This document shows positions 44,952 to 56,900 of a stretch of 64,000 bases of DNA, piece after piece (position 1 is the stretch's first letter; the number at the start of each line of letters is the position of its first letter). Under the pieces are notes generated by a model, which saw only the letters and a list, made by a program, of their open reading frames with translations, was not told the DNA's origin and ran no database searches. The stretch is taken from the NCBI GenBank assembly GCA_001949185.1, contig BDGG01000002.1, positions 1,447,145 to 1,511,144 on the forward strand, read 5' to 3'. This stretch comes from Ramazzottius varieornatus. Taxonomy: Eukaryota; Tardigrada; Eutardigrada; Parachela; Ramazzottiidae. The translations under genes were made by a program, and so were the position numbers.

Positions 44952-45879
44952 CTCCTTTGCTTCGTCGATCTCACTTCACCAGAGCTGCCAACAGTCCATC
45001 GACCGCATAACGCTGCTGAGATCCGTGACAACAATTAACAAAAATAAGTCAAAATCATGCACATATCCTTTCTCATTGTCCAACAAGACACCTCAGGTGC
45101 CCAGTGCAATCCCCAGTCATCCTACGACTGAAAAACACAACCCTACTTGCAGAATGCAGATGACAGATAAGCGACAGGGAACTGATATCATTCTCGTAAC
45201 TTATAAAGAAGAAATATGACTCTATTGCAGCTTACCTCAGCTCGTCAGTCTTCATATGCCTTCCGCAACCACTGCATCCGACGGGTGTACGGAACAAGGA
45301 GCATCAGCCTGTTCAGTGGCTCATTGCAGATCCAAACAGACTCAGGGATATGGTTACAGTCTTCTAAGATATTAGAATTTAGAACGCGAAAGTCTCGGAA
45401 GTTTAGATTCACTTGGAAAATCGGGAAAAAAGGTCTGCACTCTGCAGATCGCAAACTTGCAGTTGAATATTCATTCGGACCCCCATGAGGTTTCCCAGCC
45501 CAGGGTGTTCCCAGCCTATCCCAGTATCCAGCATGGAAAGTTGGAAACCGTCGGACTGGACCGGGAGTCGGACGGGAACCCGACAGTAGAACTGACGTGA
45601 GCACAAGGGTCTGGGGCCTCTGGGCACTAGCCAGATCACCCCAGATGCGGTGTGTAACAGTGTACCCCCCTCCCCCCAAAACCTCCGGGCTCCGAAAATT
45701 TCTATCGCGCTTTTACGATTGTCGTTCAGCCGTTGGCACGGTTGGCCGACAGAATTTTCTCTTCTGAACTCAATCGAGATGCATTTTTCGTGGATACTAC
45801 AGAGGAGTGTACTGTAGTTGATGTGTAGGAGTATCCCGCAGTTCCTCAAAGATATCCTGGGAGCGGAAGCCTGCTGGGA
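44952..45879. other. Intergenic region between two divergent genes
   Basis: No coding exon recognised; candidate shared promoter region for the flanking divergent genes. A CCCCCCTCCCCCC tract is at about 45664-45677. Confidence 0.4.
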
Positions 45880-47767
45880 ATGGAGAGCGCGGAGAACAAG
45901 CTGGAGTACCTGTCCATCTCGGACAAGAAGCCGTTCTGCTCGTCAAACCAGTAGGCCAGAAATGCTTTGCTGAAATGCTCTTTGTTCAGTGCTCATAACT
46001 GTTTTTCCCTTCTCAGATCGTTGGTGGAGAGAGGGAAGGAGAATCATACCTCAAAATTTTACACACCGCAAGTGAACGCGACGACGAAGTACGAAAGAAT
46101 CCAGAAGACGACCACTACAACGACCACGACAGTTTTTACTCCTGATGCCATTTCTACTGCCACGAGACCTGTCCGGAAATGGTCAGCTGATGACTTTGAT
46201 ATTGGAAAACCGTTGGGTAAACGCTACGAGATTTTTCTGAACTTCAAAAACTTCCACAGAAATATTGTCTGAATTTTTTGAGGATATATTCGAATGTTGC
46301 GCTTCGAAAAATCCATTCTTGCGTTCGAATAATTTTTTGCTTCTGCAGGTAAGGGAAAGTTCGGAAGAGTGTACTTGGCAAGAGAAAAGCGTTCGCAGTA
46401 TATCGTGGCGTTGAAAGTTCTCTTCAAGGATGAGCTACAAGCCGCCAAGCAAGAAAACATGCTTCGTCGTGAGATTGAAATTCAGGCACGTCTCCGTCAC
46501 AAGAATATCCTGACAATGTATGGGTACTTCTGGGACGAGACCAGAGTCTACCTCATCCTGGAGTTTGCAGCTTGCGGGGAGCTGTTCAAGAAACTGCGCG
46601 AAGTGGCGCGCTTCGAAGAAGCTGAGGCTCTGACGGTTTGTTTCTTCGTATATTGAACTTGCCTCGGCCCTCGGTCAACTAAGAATAGTTTCCCTGTTTA
46701 CAGTATATCGCAGAGCTGACGGATGCCTTACTGTATTGTCACGAGAAGAGTATCATCCATCGAGATATCAAGCCGGAAAATCTACTTCTGGGAGGTAGGC
46801 CGAGAAGATGCCAGTTTAGCAGACTTTTTATTCCACTTCCGGTTGCACTAATCATGCGTCACTTGATCGAGGTGTCGTTGTGGTGGACTGTTGAGGTCAA
46901 ATTCCTGTACTGTAGCACCCGGTGGCGCCACAAGTGCCAGTTTCCGTTGTTCGTTTCTTGTTTAGCTCCTCTTCTTTCATGTACCTCACATTCGAACTCT
47001 TGGCTTGGTCAACTACGCTTTCGCTCTCATCGCTTAACGTTTTTATTAAGGTTTTGGCGAACTGAAGTTGGCTGATTTCGGATGGTCCGTCCATGCTCCA
47101 CATCAGATGCGAAGGTGAGATGCTATGAGAACGTTTCTAGTCTTTCCTCAAGCGGTTATTTCCCAGATTAACCAAACAGTCACATTGGAGCTATAAATAC
47201 TTCTTCTGCAAGGCAAAAAAATTGTTCAGTCTTTTGAGAATCATGTGGGTGCCCTCCAAACAACTCGACCAGCCAGTTTCCCAGATGGCGCACGTGTGCG
47301 GGGTTATTGTATTGGAGCGTGCGTCACTTGAGAAAACGATCTTATCGCGTTCAGTTGCCCACGTCCTGTGTTTAGGTTTTGAGTCAGGATAACTGATTTG
47401 GAGATGTTGAAGAATTTACTGACTATGATTTCTTGGCAGGACAATGTGTGGTACACCGGACTACCTGCCACCGGAAATGCTGACCGGGGGACATCACGAC
47501 CGCACTGTGGACATTTGGTGTGCGGGTGTCCTACTATTTGAGCTGATGGTGGGCCACGCACCTTTCGAAGCTAAAAGTCAAGAACTTCTTTTCCAGAACA
47601 TCAAGAACCTGCGCTACCGGATCCCCAGCTTCATCTCCTCAAAGTCAACCGGCTTGATCAAAGCTATGCTGGCTTTGGACCCGAAAAAGCGTCTTCCGCT
47701 AGAGTCAATTGCGAAAAACGAATGGATCCAGTCCCAACGCCTTCCGCGCGATAAACTAGTCTGTTAG
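45880..47767 (+). CDS. AURK: Aurora kinase
   Basis: Mitotic Ser/Thr kinase. Six exons join in frame: 45880-45950, 46017-46216, 46349-46635, 46704-46794, 47051-47114, 47440-47767, giving 346 aa, a normal Aurora B/C size. The short N-terminus carries KENHTSKFY and a Thr run ([15 protein letters not shown]). Kinase landmarks are complete: glycine loop [20 protein letters not shown] with the ATP Lys, [12 protein letters not shown] catalytic loop, [11 protein letters not shown] (the DFGWSVHAP signature is diagnostic for Auroras), activation loop [33 protein letters not shown], and [15 protein letters not shown] near the end. The intron between DFG and the activation loop (47115-47439) carries a family A foldback repeat. 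Whether it acts as Aurora A, B or both cannot be told. Confidence 0.95.
47255..47350. repeat. Foldback MITE, family A, in Aurora intron 5
   Basis: CAACTCGACCAGCC ... CCCAGATGGCGCACGTGTGC ... GGAGCGTGCGTCACTTGAGA, then AAACGATCTTATCGCGTT; same layout as other copies. Confidence 0.65.
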
Positions 47768-49084
47768 AATACTCTATCTTCAGTATCTTGTTTGCCTTCC
47801 TTCTTTCTATCCACTATCTGAATATTTTTTTGTATGCCTGATGTACTCAGCCTGATTGAATGCCGATTTTGTTTTCTGTGTCTTTGACAGTCAAGCCCAT
47901 AGGTCGAAATCTCGATTATTCTGACTCCATGAGCGCCGATCGGTGCGCCTTCTGGTGTAATGAACCTCTCATAAATTCTTGTGCGAGCTGCTCTATAGAC
48001 TTTTCTTAGTGAGATAGGCTAGCAAGAAGAGACATGGAAGAAGTTTTGAATATTGAACAATGAGGAAGAATGCGGCCAAAGCTTCGAGAGGTTTTCTTTG
48101 ATGACTACATGCCTCTTCGAAGTGTTCGCCCAGATATTCCAGAGGTCGATACGGCGCTCGAGCAGAGCAAGAAATCGGATTAGCGTAGGAATGAGCCAAT
48201 TGAAAGGGAGCACGTGGGCGGAGCCGAACCGACGGAACCCACTAATGTGCTCGGTGCTTAATTCCCGAGTAAGACAATATGGGCCATTACTCGAGTGCGT
48301 AAGAAATCCCAGTAACGTTCCAACTAAGCTTTTCTGTAGCTTTTCTGTGACTTTGTTAACCTAGAAAACAACGAAAATCTCAGTTTGACTATGGGTGTAA
48401 CTGTGGCTTTCGAAAATTCGATGAGACTGCAACTTCAACTGTGACTTTTGCCACAACAAGAACTGTGTCTCTAACTGTGGCTTTTGCCACTTTCTGGATT
48501 TTACTTTGCCTTTAACTGCTGCTTTTCGTATCAAGATTCACTTGAGCTTTAAGCAGTCGAAACTGGAAATCACGTTTTCCGTTGCCGTATCAGAACTGGA
48601 ACATCGTGTGATTTGACATCGCATCTTAACCAAAAGTCATTAATTAAGAAAATTGATGGAGGTTTTGCAAAACCTTCTGGAGAAGTTACGCTAATCGGCT
48701 GGATCGTGTAGCGCGCCTCAACCTCAGCCGATTAGAGTAAGGAATGGGAGGGGCCAAAGTCTTACGCTACTCGGACTTCTTGCGCTGCTCGAGTTCCGTA
48801 TCAACCTCTCTATTTAATTCTCTCGTGCAGTACTGAACCAAACAAGCTGGCCTTTGGACTGCTGGCCAACAGGGTATAGAAAGAAGATGGACAGAGATTA
48901 GAGAGGCTTCTTCGGGCGTAATACGGATGTTCGTAAGTGTAACGACATGGCAGGACATGCTGGTTCGTGTACTTTGACTGCATCGGCTGTAGTTCATCGA
49001 GGATGAGACTTTCTTCTGATTTCTAGCCGGTCTTTCATATTTTGTCTGTCTTAGTTAATTTTTTAGATTTTTCTGAAAGACAAA
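47768..49084. other. Intergenic region with degenerate repeat
   Basis: At about 48395-48540 a degenerate unit CTGTGGCTTTTGCCAC / CTGTGACTTTTGCCAC / CTGTGTCTCTAACTG recurs. No coding exon recognised. A short inverted pair TAATCGGCTG (48692) / CAGCCGATTA (48725) is also present. Confidence 0.4.
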
Positions 49085-52000
49085 ATGGAGGAGAATATCA
49101 ACGATGGTATGAGAGAGGAATGTGCCGTTTTTGGATGTGTTTCCAGTGGACCCTGGCCGAATCCTAACGTGGACGTTGCTGGCGTGATTTACAATGGATT
49201 GATTGGGCTGCAGCACCGGTACTGATTGACAACTTACGAACTTTCGTTTTGACGCGATTTCTACGATAAATAATGCATAAATATTGTATTATTCTGAGCA
49301 AGTTAGAAAAACGCATCATGCTTGTTTTCCCCAGTGGCGTACGTTCTCAATGCCATTAGTCCGAAGCGTTCGCCACTTGAACACCGTTCGTCTCGAATTT
49401 GATTGTAGAGGTGGCTCACTTGATCAATGTTATTGATCGAAAGAGCGCGCCACTTGGAAAAATCGGTCTTGGACGAGTTTGCTTGCCTAGCTCCCGATTA
49501 TATCACGGTTCTGTTTGACGTGTGTTCTTGTTCTTAACAGAGGTCAAGAAAGTTCGGGGATTGTGGTGGGATCAGGTGAAAAGAATTCCTGCAAGCATGT
49601 GCGCGAGCAGTTCATCAAAGGCAGCTCGGCCACCGAGAATTTCCTCTGCAAGGAGCCGCAGTGTGAACTGGACAGCTCCAAGTTACGCTCGAAGAAAGGC
49701 ATGGGGCTGGTTGGGTCGGTGTTCAAAGAAGACGACATCCGTTACCTGAAAGGCAACCTGGGCATCGGCCACAACCGGTACTCTACGGCTGGACCTTCAG
49801 ACATGATCAACTGCCAGCCACTGCAGTTCTACACAAAGTGCGGGGAGATCGCCCTTGCTCATAACGGGGAAATTGTCAATGCGCCGGCTTTGCGTAACGA
49901 GGTACTAAAGGCCGTTTTCGTATGAGATTGCTTGTATGACTTCCACCGTTCCACGCAGATTAACCTTGCATATTGGGCTATCATTGCGTGACAAGAAGGC
50001 TTTCTCGGTCTCTGATCATCTCAGCTTTCGTAGCAATTACAGTATTTTTTGTTTTAGTTATTCGCGCGTGGGGCAGTGTTTACCGCGGACTCGGACACGG
50101 AAATGATAGCCCAAGCTTTGATGGCGGACGAAAGACTACCGCCGAGTAAATCGCCTGAATTTCACCCCCTCACGTCGTCCTCCTCTCGCAACGGGACCAG
50201 CCACAACGAATGCAATGGGATGTCGAACGGCTGTGGACAGCAGCACGAGGACCTTATACCCTATGGGACACCTTCGCCAACGGTAAAACTGGCATTTCTA
50301 CGTGAACTACTGTACTTAACCCGAATATTGTAAAATTAATCAATTTGACGGTGAGGTTTTCGTATGAGTAGGATCTTCGGTCTCGCGGAGGCGACCCGGA
50401 ATGGGGAGTCCGCATATTGGACCTGATGACGCGTTACCCTCTCGCTTACTCCTTCCTACTGCTCCACAAGGACGCCATCTATGCTGTGAGGGACTGCTTC
50501 GGCAATCGACCTCTTTCACTCGGCAGAATACGTCTCGATGGTAAGACCTGTTGAGCTGGAGCAGATTACTCGAAATTCGGCGACCTTACCCTAGGCTCTT
50601 GGAATTTCTTTACACTACGGTTCTCTGCTTTAGACGACTCCGGGCAGGTGGTGGCGTGGTTGGTGGCTTCTGAAACGTGTTGCTTCAAGGACTTTGCCCG
50701 CAAGACGGTCAAGGATGTGTTTTTGCGAGAGGTACTTCCGGGTGAAGTGGTCAAGATTACGGCGACTGGATTTGAAACGGTTGGGAGAGCGCCTCCAAAA
50801 CTGCATGTTTCAAGGAAATTGACCACGGCCTTTTGTGTCTTTGAATACGTTTACTTTGCGCGTGGAGACTCGTTCTTCGAAGGTACATGGTAGATGAACT
50901 ATTTTCATGAGAAAAAGTAATGACGCAGCTTACTCCTTGTTGTCGCAGGTCAACAGGTTTACAGAGTGAGGGAAGAATGTGGGCGTCAGCTGGCTCGGGA
51001 GTCGGTGGTGGAGGCAGACGTCGTCAGTAACGTCCCGGATTCAGCCACGGCTGCAGCGCACGGCTTTGCAAGAGAGGTGAGTGGGTCGCTGAGGCATAAA
51101 GATATCGGTCTCGCCAACTTGCCGACACAATTTCCCTGAACCAAGGCGTTTCCCCGAACGATGGTCAAGTTTTGAGTTGTTGAGTGAGCCATTTCAGTGA
51201 CAGCGACAGTGTGGAAAAACTGACTTACGTTACTTGGCTCGGCGGGTGCTCCAGCAGGCTTAACGAAGTTGGTTTGGTCGATCGAATGAATGGAAAGGTT
51301 TGTCGTTGCAGAGTGGAATACCCTACGTGGAGGTCCTGACCAAGAACAACTACGTTGGCCGCACATTCATCCAGCCAAGCAATCGTTTACGGCAATCAGC
51401 GGTTTCCCGCAAGTTCGGTGCGTTAACAGAGAACCTTGACAATAAGCGCATCATCTTGATCGATGATTCAATCGTACGCGGCAACACACTGCGAACCATT
51501 GTCAAGCTCTTACGGGACTCTGGAGCTAAAGAGGTAATGTGGATAAATGTTTTTGGACAATGTTTTGGCAAGAAACAGCTTCATTCAGTTTACGTCGAAA
51601 TGGGACGTGGTCACGTGGACAAGAGAAACGAACCGGATCGTTTTCTCAGGTTGCGCATGACTCCGTTGGTATTAGCTGCAAGCTGTGCGCCACTTGGCAA
51701 GGCGATTTGGTTTACCCCTGGTCCATATAACCATAGTGAGCTACGGCAGAAGGGAGAGTCTGGTTGTCCTAGGTGCATGTTCGCGCGGCGTGTCCACCAG
51801 TTCGGCATCCCTGCTACATGGGCGTCAACATTCCCACCAGGAATGAGCTGATTGCCAACCAGATGAGCGCAGAAGAGCTTCCGCATTATCTGGGAGCCGA
51901 TAGTGTGGCCTACCTGTCGATCGATGGTTTACTGCGAGCCGTCAAGAAAGGCGCCAAACCACCGCTGCCGTCGGAGAACCCGCAAGCCGACTGTCCGTGG

Positions 52001-52093
52001 GAGAAGGTCGAGGCCGGCCACTGCACGGCTTGTCTTACCGGCGTCTACCCAGTTGAACTGATGAAGAAATCGGACATAAGAACAGACTGGTAA
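49085..52093 (+). CDS. PPAT: Amidophosphoribosyltransferase (glutamine PRPP amidotransferase)
   Basis: First committed enzyme of de novo purine synthesis, cytosolic. Eight exons join in frame: 49085-49218, 49541-49901, 50058-50282, 50372-50540, 50634-50882, 50949-51076, 51312-51533, 51773-52093, giving 602 aa against about 517 in human. The propeptide [12 protein letters not shown] is followed by the nucleophile Cys (ECAVFGCV). Glutaminase motifs: [46 protein letters not shown]. PRTase motifs: [26 protein letters not shown] and the PRPP loop [18 protein letters not shown]. It ends [14 protein letters not shown], the usual C-terminal Fe-S-linked Cys region. The extra length comes from two low-complexity or Cys-containing insertions: [13 protein letters not shown] to LDSSKLRS in exon 2, and [20 protein letters not shown] in exon 3. 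Confidence 0.95.
49310..49495. repeat. Foldback MITE, family A (double copy), in PPAT intron 1
   Basis: CCAGTGGCGTACGTTCTC ... AGCGTTCGCCACTTGAACA, then AGGTGGCTCACTTGATC ... AGAGCGCGCCACTTGG and AAATCGGTCTTGGACGAGTT. Confidence 0.65.
51625..51715. repeat. Foldback MITE, family A (decayed), in PPAT intron 7
   Basis: GGATCGTTTTCTCAGGTTGC ... GCTGTGCGCCACTTGGCAAG; left arm decayed. Confidence 0.5.
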
Positions 52094-53971
52094 ATGTTGT
52101 ATCAAGCTGATATTTCTGCGTCTGGATCTCTTCATAGGCGTTTTTTGTCCTTTAACTGTTGGTATTTCGCTTGATCATCAAAGGCTTAAATATGGCCGGT
52201 CACATCAAAGTCTGGGGGAAAGACCTGCATCCGATTAAACAGCGAATCTGTTCCAAATGTCACTACGGTAAGGCTTCGCATTTCGTCCTGGAGCGGCTAG
52301 TCACCTTGGCTAGCTGTTTCTCTCCCGTAGTGAAACATGAATCCCATTTCTGCGATGGGGCCGAAGGCGATAAAGTTTGTGATGTCACAGATCTCGAATT
52401 TGCAAGACTTTAATCGGCACAACTATAAAACACAGAACTAGGAAACACTCCTCTCTTCCGTTTGACTAATCCGTAGCGAATCATGAACGTAGGCTTAAGC
52501 CTTAGTATTTCCCTTGAGCCAAGGATGTTATTCGGACCAGACTGAGGGGCTTCATTAGCATTATGTTCCCGAAAGCCCTACCGATGCGCTTTCGTGCATT
52601 CTCCGAATCCGTCGGCTTCTCGAACACACAAAGTAAACAATCACGACTAGTTCTAGTCTTGAATAAAACGGTCGATTATTGTGAAATGTCTGATGAGTCT
52701 TTAAGACAAGCGCAGCATATCCACTTGACGATCCCACTGGGTCCTTGGAAGAGACAACGGGAAGCCGCGAGGGGCGGCAATTAGACGAATACTGGGCACG
52801 GCAATGGAAAAACGAGGAAGGGTCCATTGATAGTCGACAAATGAACCACTTCCCTATCAAACATGAAGAACCCCCTTCCGTTTGTGGCACCGTAAAGGCG
52901 TAATGATACCAATCAAACCGTTTTTGCATCATTCTTAACGGACCGGGCTATTACTGTACTCAACTTCCTGACTTCAAGCAGGTCAAAAACTCGGTCGGAC
53001 CACGAAATGGACATTTTATGTGTGCTGAATTTTGTGATCCGTACTCGTGAGTTGGAAGTAGCGTTAGGCATGCAGATATAGAAGGAACGGGGGCAACTGA
53101 TCTCGACCAGATTGCTTCCCTAAGTGGCGCACCCTTCCGGCCACTGGCAGTTGCGACTTGTGACATTTGAAATAAAGATCTGATTCAACTCAACCAACGT
53201 CCCGATAGTTTTCCATTTTGAGCATGAAAATTACAGTAGGCTCGAATACTTCTGAACCGCTGTTTAGCTCACCGATCGTATTTCTGACGCTTGATAATCA
53301 TCCCAGCGCGTTCCGCCCACAACCGAAAGACTCAAGGCGCGCGTGCTGCCACACGAAAAGCCAAACGAGTGATGCACCTACCGTCAACACGGAAGACACG
53401 TTATGCACGTACGGGAAGGAAGGCCCTTGATTCGCTGTTCGAAGTACTAACCGGAACGGGGAAGAAGTTTGTACGGAACCGTACTGGTGAACTGTAAGAG
53501 TCTGCTCGTCCTACCGGCACGTACGCAATTCTTGAAGGTGTAATTCTGAACAAATCTTCCCTGAATAATCGACTGACACCATTCATTCAAGCTAATTATT
53601 TGCGGGATGCGTCCATGGCTCACCTTGCATGGCCTAGAAATTGTTCACAGATGCGCAGCAGCTGATTACGTACGGCTGAAATAGCCAGCGTCTCACCTAA
53701 CCACCTCCACCTTATCACCCTCCCGTCCCTTCTCTTCCTTTCCACACCTTATCATTTTCAATTCAGTACGGTACCGCACGCCAGCGTCTTCTAATTGTGT
53801 CCCACATCTGTGAAAATAATGTGGGAAGCTTCAACGTTGAGAACATGGCCGAAATATTCTTTTCCGTTTCTGCATCCAGATGAGACTTAGAAAACACTAG
53901 AGCCCCTTGCCTTTGTCTGTTAATAACGGATGTGTTTTTCTTGTACCTTTTTTCAGCAGTAAAGTCCATTC
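52094..53971. other. Intergenic region; one repeat half and one basic open frame
   Basis: A family A half-copy lies at about 53115-53135 (CCCTAAGTGGCGCACCCTTC). From about 53318 to 53497 (+) an open frame without a usable ATG reads TRKAKRVMHLPSTRKTRY then GRKALDSLFEVLTGTGKKF and ends VRNRTGEL. It is basic and protein-like but no splice partner was found; it may be an exon or a decayed retrocopy. Nothing else recognised. Confidence 0.4.
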
Positions 53972-56900
53972 ATGATGACTTCGATCGCTGATATGAACGA
54001 CACTTTTCCTAATCTGAACGGCACCATCTTGCCGAAAGAGCTCCCGGCTGAAATGAAGTTCGGCATACGGAACGTCATGGTCATCGTAACATATGCCAAT
54101 CTCATGTGGATATCCTTACTGGGCAACTGTATCGTTTTGTGGAAACTCTACTATCGGAAGAACCGCAGTCGAGTTCACTTTATGCTACTGCACCTGTGTA
54201 TCGCCGATTTACTCGTTACCGTCATCGAGATGCCGTTACAGGTGAGACAGACACACTATCCAATAGTCAATTTACAATGCTATTCATCTTCCCCGTCTGA
54301 AAAGTCAATAAATAACCCTGATGTCGCACAAGCCTTTTGTAGGGTAGAGAGAATAAAAGGATCAGTCAATGAACAACCGGAATAAACTTTCAAGAAAGCT
54401 TCTGTGGTGGTTAAATAGGTGATTCAGCGGTTAAAAAAATAGGGGGTGTAGCGTCCGTGATGTTTGATGAAGCTGAGCCACTCTATTTACTTGTTCAATA
54501 CAGTACCACATTGCTCGTTACTGACTTGTTGGTCAATGAATGATAATAGTTCATGTACCATTTTCCTCTACATCACTTCCTGCTTCCGACGAAATTTTTT
54601 TTTGCCTTTTTATTATTCATAGGATTGTCGAGCGTCGTTTCCCTGTTAGCACCGATTAGCCGTTTCCGTTACTGTGTAATTGAGCCCTGTTCGGACGAGT
54701 CTCCGATCCATTATACTGACTACATAACTCTGTAGGTCAGTCCTGGTTTGCTGCAGATCATTCCGGGTTTATTTTAGGACAATCCCAGATGGTTTTGGAT
54801 TGATACCTTTAAAAAGTGTGTCGATGGGACCTATTGCTGTTTTTAGATAGAAACCAGGCTAAACGCAAGGCGGCTTCTCTGGATCTATCGTTAGCTTCTA
54901 TTGGACACGAGCCATATGTGTCGCCACACATCACAAAAGCAGGAGTCAAAATCCCGTGACTTTTTTCAGGGATGAAGTTAGAAGCTTAAACTACGTAGGC
55001 AGTACTCATTGTATATTAATGAATATTCCTCAGAGGTTTATGATTTATGTACGGCGACTTTCCCAGTCTTTGAGCCAAGGGTGCTTTCTAGTCTAAGCCA
55101 CCACAGAAAAGAAACACAGGTCAGTGGAGGAAGGGGAAAATTGAGCTGACATAACCAGTTGATAACAAACTCTGCCAGGATTTTGAGATGAATGGAAGGA
55201 AACGAAATTAGTCCCTTTATCCAACCGTTTAATACCCAAGTTATCAGCAATCTGTGGAAGACACAATTCAAGGATCGTTCACAAAGCCAACAAGCCTATG
55301 GATAACAATAAAATAAACCCGCAGGAAAAATTGCGACGGAACTGCAGATCTATAAGCTCTTAAGCTTCCTGTCAGCTTTGTGTTAGGAGTATGTATGGCA
55401 TGAAAGCTTGGGTCACTTTCGAGATTGCGCAAACAATACCCATGGCTGAAAACTTCATTTTTCGACGAATGTGCTGTCAAATTTGATCGGCGCCCAGAGC
55501 CTGAAAAGGAACAACGTTGGCTGATAGTTTTGGTCCCGCCTGATCAAGATGGGATGGCCAATGTCACGACCGATTTGACCGGAAATGTCTTGCAACCAGT
55601 TTACCCTCCGCCATGGAAACATCGATAATGACTGCAACTTCACTGCATTGTATACTCAGAGATCTAGGGTTGCTCAAGGGCAGTCCCGGGCGCAGAAAAT
55701 TAGGTGGGTAAGTGAGTAGGATTACCGGTGTTTACCGTTACTTTGCAGTCTTGCGGCGTCCAATCAGCGGCGAATTTGTCTGATGGAACGCCACAAGACC
55801 TCCATTGCCTGCAGAGGGCGCTAATCCTGCCCACTCACCTACCTGATTTTCTGCGCCCGGCACTGGTGAATTGAAGGTAAAGGAAGTGAAGTGAATTTCA
55901 CTTTTCTTCGCCAAAATATTGATCAGTCAACTGCTGCGGGTTTCTTTGGTTCGTTTGTTCTCGGGGAATAACGGTGAAAACTTCGGTAAAGAAGAGTGAA
56001 ATTTAATTTCTTCAATTCACCAGCCCTAGGTCGCATCAAGTCGTTTCCCGCTTTTAGTTCTAGGTTTTGGTGAGGTAATTCCTCAATAATGCTAGAGATT
56101 TCCATGATATTGATTAGCCCGACAAGTTAGCAAGCCAGTTTACGTAAAAGAATCCGCGTCGCAGTTAGAATGCAGTTTATTCCACACGTTCTAATGAAGT
56201 GTCAAAACTGGGTCACGTTTTTTGACGTTTATGATCCTCCTACAGACTAGGCAGACAGACTAGACCAGATGTTCGAGCGACCAGATTGTTCACGGACAGT
56301 TTTAACGTAAGCTAAGATCGACCGGCTGTCCAAACAATGAGCCGTCTCAACCGCTTGGAATATTCATGAGGGAAGATCTAAAGACCGTATGCCCTGTTTT
56401 GATTGACAGATTGGATGGAAGTCGACGGTAGAGTGGGTAGCGGGAGACGTTTTTTGTCGACTGTTTGGTTATCTACGGGTGATTGGCTTATACCTGAATG
56501 GTAAGGACCCCGCAAAGACCTCGGCGATCGACCGTGAAGTGCAATGGTACCCTTTCTAATGATGGTGGAGCACAATCGTGAGCCTTGTTTTGTTCTTGCA
56601 GCCTTCTTATTGATCGCCATTAGCATCGATCGGTTCATGTCCGTCTGGGATCCGCTGTCGACAGTGACTCGCGCCACTTACCGAGCCAAAGCCATGGTCT
56701 GTATTTCCTGGTTCCTTAGCTTGGTGTGCGCCATTCCACAGGTGAGACTTCATTATCGTTCATTAGCGCAAATTTCAAAACGGACCGCAAGCTACCGATA
56801 TTGACGCTGACCTTGAAATTGATATGCGCGTAGAATAACGATGTCTATAGCTAACGTGATACTGTATGATTACGTAAAGTGAGATGAAAAGTGGGCTTGG

